Part shown: positions 5,211 to 9,999 of the stretch, piece by piece
Layout of the letters: the number at the start of each line of letters is the position of its first letter
Position numbering within the stretch: the first letter of the stretch is position 1
Source: Micavibrio sp. UBA2705
GTDB taxonomy: Bacteria > Pseudomonadota > Alphaproteobacteria > Micavibrionales > Micavibrionaceae
Assembly: GCA_002354205.1 (NCBI GenBank)
Contig: DELD01000031.1
Span: forward strand, 635 to 10,633
Length of the DNA: 9,999 bases
Direction of reading: 5' to 3'
Translations under genes and position numbers: made by a program
Notes under the pieces: model-generated
Seen by the model: the letters and a program-made list of their open reading frames with translations, nothing else
Told to the model about the DNA's origin: nothing
Databases searched by the model: none

Positions 5211-6269
5211 ATGAGTGAAGAAGACGACTCCCAGAAAACCGAGGACCCCACCCAGAAAAAGTTGGATGATGCCCGTAAAAAAGGCCAAGTGCCACTTTCG
5301 CGTGAAGTCAATAATTGGATGATTTTGCTGGGGGGGACGATCATCATTGCCTTTATGTCAGGCAATTTGATGGTTGAGCTTTCTGCTATGTTCAAAACAT
5401 ATTTTGAAATGGCAGGAAACTTTCCAACCGCGCCAGGCGGTTTAAAACATATTTTGGGTGATGCTCTGTTCGAAGTGATCCGTTTATTAGCAACGCCTTT
5501 CTTATTCCTGATGGCGCTGGCTTTTTTAGCGCCCGTATTACAAATCGGCTTTATGTTCTCACCGGAAGCTATTAAACCAGATTTCAGCAAAATCAGCCTG
5601 ATGGGCGGTTTTAAACGCCTGTTTTCAGGTCGCGCGGTGATTGAATTTTTAAAAGGCCTTTTAAAAATTGTCGTTGTCGGCGCTATTGGTATTATATTGG
5701 TCGCGCCATATATGGCGGGGGTTGACCATTTGGTTGGCATGCCGATGTTGGATACGGTTGCGGAGCTGCGCCATATTACCCTGCGCGTCTTGTCAGGGAT
5801 GCTGTTCGCATTATTGGTTGTAACAATTATTGATGTTGTCTATCAGCGTTATTCGCATCAGCAAAAAATGATGATGAGCTTTCAAGAGGTTAAAGACGAG
5901 CATAAGCAAAGCGAGGGTGACCCCCATATGAAAGCCAAGCTGCGTCAATTGCGCCAGCAGCGCTCACGCCAGCGCATGATGCAGGCTGTACCGACGGCGG
6001 ATGTTGTCATCACTAACCCGACACACTTTGCGATTGCACTTAAATATGACCCAGAAGCTATGGATGCGCCGAAGGTCGTTGCAAAAGGTGCAGATAATAT
6101 CGCGCTGACTATTCGTGAAATTGCCAAAGAACATAATATTGAGATTGTGGAAAACAAGCCGCTGGCACGTTCTTTATATGACCTTGTTGAGATTGAACAG
6201 GATATTCCTGTTGAACTTTATAAGGCCGTGGCTGAAATTATCAGCTATGTTTTCAAAAAGCGTAAGTAA
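5211..6269 (+). CDS. flhB: Flagellar export switch protein FlhB
   Basis: FlhB wraps around the base of the FliPQR gate and, after self-cleavage, switches export from rod/hook to filament substrates. The 352 residues are full length. The hydrophilic start contains the family motif SQKTEDPTQKKLDDARKKGQ (7-26). Four membrane segments lie at about 36-56, 88-112, 146-170 and 190-212. The linker has the usual MSFQEVKDEHKQSEGDP block (222-238). The C-terminal domain carries the autocleavage motif Asn269-Pro270-Thr271-His272 and the conserved HFAIALKYDP. The start has AAGGA 10 nt upstream and a second AGGG just before the ATG. It ends fliQ-fliR-flhB and is followed 31 bp later by a terminator. A shorter paralogue of its C-terminal domain is encoded at 1605-1979. 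Confidence 0.98.
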   Translation: MSEEDDSQKTEDPTQKKLDDARKKGQVPLSREVNNWMILLGGTIIIAFMSGNLMVELSAMFKTYFEMAGNFPTAPGGLKHILGDALFEVIRLLATPFLFLMALAFLAPVLQIGFMFSPEAIKPDFSKISLMGGFKRLFSGRAVIEFLKGLLKIVVVGAIGIILVAPYMAGVDHLVGMPMLDTVAELRHITLRVLSGMLFALLVVTIIDVVYQRYSHQQKMMMSFQEVKDEHKQSEGDPHMKAKLRQLRQQRSRQRMMQAVPTADVVITNPTHFAIALKYDPEAMDAPKVVAKGADNIALTIREIAKEHNIEIVENKPLARSLYDLVEIEQDIPVELYKAVAEIISYVFKKRK

Positions 6270-6300
6270 TCTTTATTTCTAATTTATGCGCAGCGCATGA

Positions 6301-6327
6301 AAAAACCGGCAAACAAGGCCGGTTTTT
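6301..6327. terminator. Bidirectional terminator between flhB and the convergent 191-residue gene
   Basis: AAAAACCGGC (6301-6310) pairs perfectly with GCCGGTTTTT (6318-6327) over a 7-nt loop. The T-tract on the plus strand ends fliQ-fliR-flhB, and the A-tract gives a T-tract on the minus strand for the gene at 6358-6933. The stops lie 31 and 30 bp away, nearly symmetrical. A separate short palindrome ATGCGC-A-GCGCAT (6286-6298) precedes it. Confidence 0.92.
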
Positions 6328-6357
6328 ATCTTTTTATTTGAATTATTTGAACGCGGC

Positions 6358-6933
6358 TTATTTATGTGTGCATTCTGCGCTGGTTATTTGGTTCGGGCAG
6401 CTTCTATTCGCGCATCTAAAACTTGTTTTATTGTCAGGTAGGCAGTTATCGACAACCTCAAACTGGACATGTTTTTTCATGCCTTCTGGACCACTGCGTG
6501 CCATACCAATTTCGTGGCGCATCATTTCGTCTAGGCCATCACCCATGATGACAACAACATTATCCGCATCTTCTTGTTCAAACATCGAAAATATTGAATA
6601 TTGCTGGCTACCAGAATAGGTTGATGTAACGCAGCTGCTTTCTAGGCCGTATTTATCTTCGAGTTGTTTTTGAAAAATATGACATGCTTTTTTATAATCT
6701 GCTTGCGTGTAGCCGTGAATATTCTGTGCATAGAGGCTTTCGTCGCTGCCTTGCTCGATATATACAACGTCGATCATATCAACAAAATAAATTTTAGAAT
6801 CTTGGTTTTCGCTAGACTGTATGATGGCACTGAGCTTGTCTGCGGCGCTTAGACTGTCGACTAAGTTTTCTGTGCAAACCAGATATACATTTTTAGGTGC
6901 GCGTTCAGCTCTGTTATTGAATAGATTTTCCAT
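6358..6933 (-). CDS. Unrecognised 191-residue protein with C-terminal cysteine cluster
   Basis: The protein is complete, starting ATG at 6933 with GGGG 7 nt upstream, and it has a good promoter and a terminator. There is no signal peptide or membrane segment, so it is probably cytoplasmic. Two beta-strand-like stretches are visible: KIYFVDMIDVVYIE (about 47-60) and DNVVVIMGDGLDEMM (about 124-138). Between them is a Tyr/Gln-rich, polar middle. The last 28 residues hold Cys164, Cys174, Cys179 and Cys188, spaced X9-X4-X8, with further Cys at 20, 84 and 101. The tail could bind a metal or form disulphides, but the spacing fits no zinc-finger class I can name. It lies between flhB and cckA on the opposite strand. 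I do not recognise a family and assign no function. Confidence 0.75.
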   Translation of the reverse strand: MENLFNNRAERAPKNVYLVCTENLVDSLSAADKLSAIIQSSENQDSKIYFVDMIDVVYIEQGSDESLYAQNIHGYTQADYKKACHIFQKQLEDKYGLESSCVTSTYSGSQQYSIFSMFEQEDADNVVVIMGDGLDEMMRHEIGMARSGPEGMKKHVQFEVVDNCLPDNKTSFRCANRSCPNQITSAECTHK

Positions 6934-6970
6934 TTGAAACCCCGTTTATATTATAATGTAAATTTTGCGC

Positions 6971-6998
6971 ATCATAGGCGCGCTTGATAATATGTCAA
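6971..6998 (-). promoter_or_regulatory. Sigma70-type promoter of the 191-residue gene
   Basis: On the minus strand there is a perfect TTGACA (6993-6998), a 16-bp spacer and TATGAT (6971-6976, five of six). The start would be near 6964, giving a leader of about 31 nt before the ATG at 6933. Inverted repeat arms CTTGA (6983-6987) and TCAAG (6995-6999) cover the -35 box and could be an operator. Confidence 0.6.
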
Positions 6999-7010
6999 GA
7001 AGGGGTTGTG

Positions 7011-7070
7011 TTGCTGTGCAGCAATAGCGTGCGGTGCTAGATAAAGTGTGGAAGCGTAAATTAAAGTGTG
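7011..7070. promoter_or_regulatory. Dyad and direct repeats in the intergenic region before cckA
   Basis: The region holds a dyad TTGCTG-TG-CAGCAA (7011-7024) and two exact copies of TAAAGTGTG (7042-7050 and 7062-7070). The copies are 20 bp apart, about two helical turns, as expected for binding on one face. They lie about 105-130 bp before the cckA start, between it and the divergent promoter. The regulator is unknown. Confidence 0.35.
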
Positions 7071-7173
7071 AATGAAAACAATTGTCTGCGGCTTGGCTAT
7101 AAAAAAATATATATGAACGTGATATTTCTATAGCTTCACATTTATCGTAATTACAGAGTATACGGTTGGTTTT

Positions 7174-9765
7174 ATGAACACAGCACCAGACCATAAAGAT
7201 TTTATCATGCGTCAGCACCGTAATGTTGACCAAACGATCATCGAGAGTAAAGAGTCGAAAAAAATATCCCTGATGTTGATTGTCTGGGGCGTGTTGAGCG
7301 TCTTCTTCGTTGTGCTGCTTGGTGCGCTGTCGTTTGAAATTTATAAAGTACGCGAACTTCCTCTGGCTGATTTACGTGTGCTAATGAGCATTTGGCTGAT
7401 AAGTGTATTGGCGCTGCTCGTTTTTGTTGGGCGCGTTAAATATGTGCTTTTGAATCCTTATAATAATTTTGATTCTAAGGTTTTGGATTCGGTGCTTGAG
7501 GGCAGCCGTGGCGCGCGCCTTGTCACGGACCCTTCTGATAATGCTGTTTATTACAATAAGCGCTTTCAAAAACTATGTAAGGGTTATGGCGCGCCGGGGC
7601 TTGATGCCTTGTCGAAGCTGTTTACACAAAACGAACAAGCGCGCACGCATTTTGCGTCTTTGGCAGATAGTGCGCATCGCGGTTTAGAGGGGTCGATTGA
7701 CCTGCAAACAACTTTGGATGGGCAAGATTACTGGTTTTTGGTGACAGCGCAGCCTGTACAAAATTGGGCAGGATATATTCATTGGCGCATTGATGATGAG
7801 ACACAAAAATATTATGCGCGCCAAGCCAAAGACGAAGAGCGTGAAAAACTCATCGACTTTACTGATAACGCACCCGTCGGCTTCTTTTCGGTTAATGAAG
7901 ATGGGCGGTTTATTTTTGCCAATGCAACATTTGCGCGCTGGCTTGGTGTGGATTTAGATACTTTATTCAATGATGTTTTGCTGCATTCATTTTTAGAATC
8001 TGTGCCAGATGATGCGCACCCATATGATATTATTGCCGGCGGCGGGGCGCGCCAAGTTGCGGAAATTAACCTTAAAGGCCCTGCGGGTAAAATATTCAAA
8101 GCATCGGTTAGTCAAACAGTGGTTATGAGCGATGACAAGAATGTGCGTACCCGCGCCGTTGTACATGATATATCTGCCGAGAGTGCGATGCGCCATGCGC
8201 TGAAACTATCAGAAGACCGCTTCGCGCGCTTCTTTGAAGAAGCGCCGCTGGGTATTATTATGATCGACCCTGAACATAAAATTCAGGACAGTAATAAAGC
8301 GTTTTCAGAACTGACTGGCTATGATACGCACAGCGTCAAAGGCGCAGAGTTTCTTTCCTTTATTCATGACGATGATCGCCGCGCGATGATACAACGCCTA
8401 TCAAAGGTTAGCGCCTGTGATAATGTTGAGGTTATGCAAGATGTGCGTTTAAAGCTGGCTTCAGCTAATGATGACGGGCAGGGCGATAAATATGTGTATT
8501 CTATTGTCTATGGGCGGCACTTTGAATCGCTCCATGGCAGTGACAACATCGTGCTGCATTTCCTTGATACCTCCGAGAAGAAATCATTAGAGCAGCAATT
8601 TGCACAATCGCAGAAAATGCAAGCGGTAGGGCAGCTTGCGGGCGGCGTGGCGCATGATTTCAACAATTTGCTAACTGCGATGATTGGTTTTTGTGATTTA
8701 CTGCTTTTACGTCACAAACCGGGGGACCCGTCTTTCCAAGACATTATGCAGATTAAGCAAAATTCAAACCGTGCGTCGAATTTGGTGCGTCAGCTTTTGG
8801 CGTTCTCGCGCCAACAGACTTTGCGGCCTAAAGTGCAGGATATTACCGACATTTTGACAGAAGTATCGCATTTGGTGCGTCGCTTGCTTGGCGCGAATGT
8901 TGAACTGGAAATGACGCATGGCGACAGTCTTGGTCTTGTGCGCGTTGATGGGGGGCAGATGGAACAGGTCATTATCAACATGGCTGTGAATGCCCGCGAC
9001 GCTATGGATGGCGCAGGGCGCTTAACGATTGATACGGCGCATTTTTCAAATCGTAAAGCGGTTAAAATTGGTGATGACGAAATGTCGCCTGGTCACTGGG
9101 TTAAAATCACCATTTCTGATACGGGTAGCGGTATACCCCCTGATGTAATGGCACGCATTTTTGAACCGTTCTTTACGACGAAAGATGTTGGTAAAGGGAC
9201 GGGGCTTGGCCTTGCAACTGTTTATGGGATTATTCGTCAAACGGGCGGTTTTTTGGATGTTGATAGCGTGGTCGGTAAGGGGACAAGCTTTATAATCTAT
9301 TTGCCTGTGGCGCAGGAAGTTGATGACAGCGAAGATGAAGACGCGGCGGCAGCGCTTGAAGCTAGCCCAGCCGCCGAAGCGCCAAAACCGATGGATTTAA
9401 CAGGCACTGCGAAAATTCTGTTGGTTGAGGACGAAGATGCGGTGCGTAACTTCTCTGAGCGTGCGCTGAATAATAAGGGCTATGAAGTTGTTGGCGCGGA
9501 TTGCGGGGAAAGCGCAATTGAGGTTATTGAGGAACATGGCATTGAAACATTTGATTTGGTTGTGACAGATGTCATTATGCCGAACATGGACGGGCCAACT
9601 TTGGCGAATAAAATCCGCGAGAAAAAACCGAAAATGAAAATTATCTTTGTCTCAGGCTATACGGAAGAAAAGCTTAAAGAACATATGGGGGAGAACATAT
9701 ATTTCTTGCCTAAGCCGTTTTCGTTGAAGCAATTAGCCGAGAAAGTCAAAGAAGTACTAAGTTAA
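7174..9765 (+). CDS. cckA: CckA-type hybrid sensor histidine kinase/phosphatase
   Basis: CckA passes phosphate via the phosphotransferase ChpT to the cell-cycle regulator CtrA (and CpdR), and can reverse the flow. The 863 residues contain two membrane segments (about 31-52 and 69-89) with almost no periplasmic loop. A weak PAS-like region (about 100-205) and two PAS domains (about 226-335 and 345-466) follow. The HisKA domain has phospho-acceptor His494 in GGVAHDFNNLLTAMIGF. The ATPase domain shows the N box (Asn602/Asn606), G1 DTGSGI (649-654), F box FEPFFTTK (663-670) and G2 GTGLGL (675-680). After an acidic/Ala/Pro linker (about 715-740) comes a receiver with acidic pocket Glu752/Asp753, phospho-acceptor Asp799, Ser827 and Lys847. 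All catalytic residues are present. ATG 7174 has only a weak GGTTGG upstream, and an alternative is ATG 7207. It follows flhB as in other Alphaproteobacteria, but with a minus-strand gene between. Confidence 0.95.
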   Translation: MNTAPDHKDFIMRQHRNVDQTIIESKESKKISLMLIVWGVLSVFFVVLLGALSFEIYKVRELPLADLRVLMSIWLISVLALLVFVGRVKYVLLNPYNNFDSKVLDSVLEGSRGARLVTDPSDNAVYYNKRFQKLCKGYGAPGLDALSKLFTQNEQARTHFASLADSAHRGLEGSIDLQTTLDGQDYWFLVTAQPVQNWAGYIHWRIDDETQKYYARQAKDEEREKLIDFTDNAPVGFFSVNEDGRFIFANATFARWLGVDLDTLFNDVLLHSFLESVPDDAHPYDIIAGGGARQVAEINLKGPAGKIFKASVSQTVVMSDDKNVRTRAVVHDISAESAMRHALKLSEDRFARFFEEAPLGIIMIDPEHKIQDSNKAFSELTGYDTHSVKGAEFLSFIHDDDRRAMIQRLSKVSACDNVEVMQDVRLKLASANDDGQGDKYVYSIVYGRHFESLHGSDNIVLHFLDTSEKKSLEQQFAQSQKMQAVGQLAGGVAHDFNNLLTAMIGFCDLLLLRHKPGDPSFQDIMQIKQNSNRASNLVRQLLAFSRQQTLRPKVQDITDILTEVSHLVRRLLGANVELEMTHGDSLGLVRVDGGQMEQVIINMAVNARDAMDGAGRLTIDTAHFSNRKAVKIGDDEMSPGHWVKITISDTGSGIPPDVMARIFEPFFTTKDVGKGTGLGLATVYGIIRQTGGFLDVDSVVGKGTSFIIYLPVAQEVDDSEDEDAAAALEASPAAEAPKPMDLTGTAKILLVEDEDAVRNFSERALNNKGYEVVGADCGESAIEVIEEHGIETFDLVVTDVIMPNMDGPTLANKIREKKPKMKIIFVSGYTEEKLKEHMGENIYFLPKPFSLKQLAEKVKEVLS

Positions 9766-9767
9766 GT

Positions 9768-9798
9768 AAAAAACGCCGCCCTGCATATAAGGCGGCGT
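9768..9798 (-). terminator. Terminator of the minus-strand gene at the right edge, possibly shared with cckA
   Basis: ACGCCGCC (9773-9780) pairs with GGCGGCGT (9791-9798) over a 10-nt loop. On the minus strand it is followed by six T (9773-9768), a good terminator for the gene ending at 9825. On the plus strand the tail is TCTCTATTCTG, poor in T runs, so termination of cckA would be weaker. Confidence 0.8.
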
Positions 9799-9824
9799 CT
9801 CTATTCTGAAATCTCTGTTTTGTC

Positions 9825-9999
9825 TTATGGCTCTGGCGTTTTAATCACGCATTGTACTTGACCATTTTCATCGTTTTGCAGGGTCACGTTATTGCCTTCT
9901 GCCGCGCTTTCTAAGCACGCTCTGACAATATCTTCTTGTGACTTTGCAGTGATACTAATTTCTTGTACTTCTGGGATGTTAGCAACATATTCTTCGATG
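9825..9999 (-). CDS. C-terminal end of an unrecognised protein (cut by window edge)
   Basis: An open minus-strand frame enters from the right edge and stops with TAA at 9825-9827. It encodes the last 57 residues, with no start codon in view. The visible part is acidic and soluble: a short segment IEEYVANIPEVQEIS, a helix-like SQEDIVRACLESAAEG, then a strand-like NVTLQNDENGQVQCVIKTPEP. Two Cys (28 and 50 of the fragment) are present. A good terminator lies 27 bp past the stop, and the frame is free of stops across all 175 bases, which supports a real gene. It is convergent with cckA. No family is recognised from this short piece. Confidence 0.65.
   Translation of the reverse strand, partial: IEEYVANIPEVQEISITAKSQEDIVRACLESAAEGNNVTLQNDENGQVQCVIKTPEP

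Noticed and set aside
6946..7233. 95-codon minus-strand frame in the region upstream of cckA
   Set aside because: It overlaps the cckA start and the promoter of the neighbouring gene. It has an unlikely amino-acid composition and no supporting ribosome binding site.

Overview
The window comes from a motile alphaproteobacterium of moderate GC content. The strongest lineage marker is a complete CckA-type hybrid histidine kinase, the top of the CckA-ChpT-CtrA cell-cycle phosphorelay. It lies next to fliQ-fliR-flhB, an arrangement I recall from Caulobacter and other Alphaproteobacteria. I cannot name the genus. No mobile element, tRNA, rRNA or CRISPR array was seen.

Layout. Minus strand, 1-1979: an N-terminal fragment of an unrecognised Asn/Gln-rich exported or anchored protein (1-330, cut by the window edge), glpX for class II fructose-1,6-bisphosphatase (452-1492), and an orphan FlhB C-terminal-domain protein (FhlB/FlhX type, 1605-1979). 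Plus strand, 2052-3302: the proximal rod and export-gate adaptor genes flgB-flgC-fliE, closed by a clear intrinsic terminator. Minus strand, 3465-3773: a small unrecognised secreted protein with its own terminator. Plus strand, 4042-6269: fliQ-fliR-flhB, the membrane part of the flagellar type III export apparatus, closed by a bidirectional terminator. Minus strand, 6358-6933: an unrecognised 191-residue protein with a Cys cluster and a good sigma70-like promoter. Plus strand, 7174-9765: cckA. Minus strand, 9825-9999: the C-terminal end of another unrecognised protein, with its terminator.

How it fits together. FlgB, FlgC and FliE build the inner rod end on top of the FliP/FliQ/FliR gate, and FlhB controls substrate switching. 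The orphan FhlB could act at that same switch. CckA, through CtrA, commonly controls flagellar class genes in this class, but I found no textbook CtrA site (TTAA-N7-TTAA) in the intergenic regions. The core genes are conventional. The unexplained part is a set of minus-strand genes inserted between conserved flagellar/cckA units, at least two of them with their own terminators and leader structures. No gene-free stretch exceeds 300 bases. The longest are 3774-4041 and 6934-7173, both divergent promoter regions with dyad or direct repeats.
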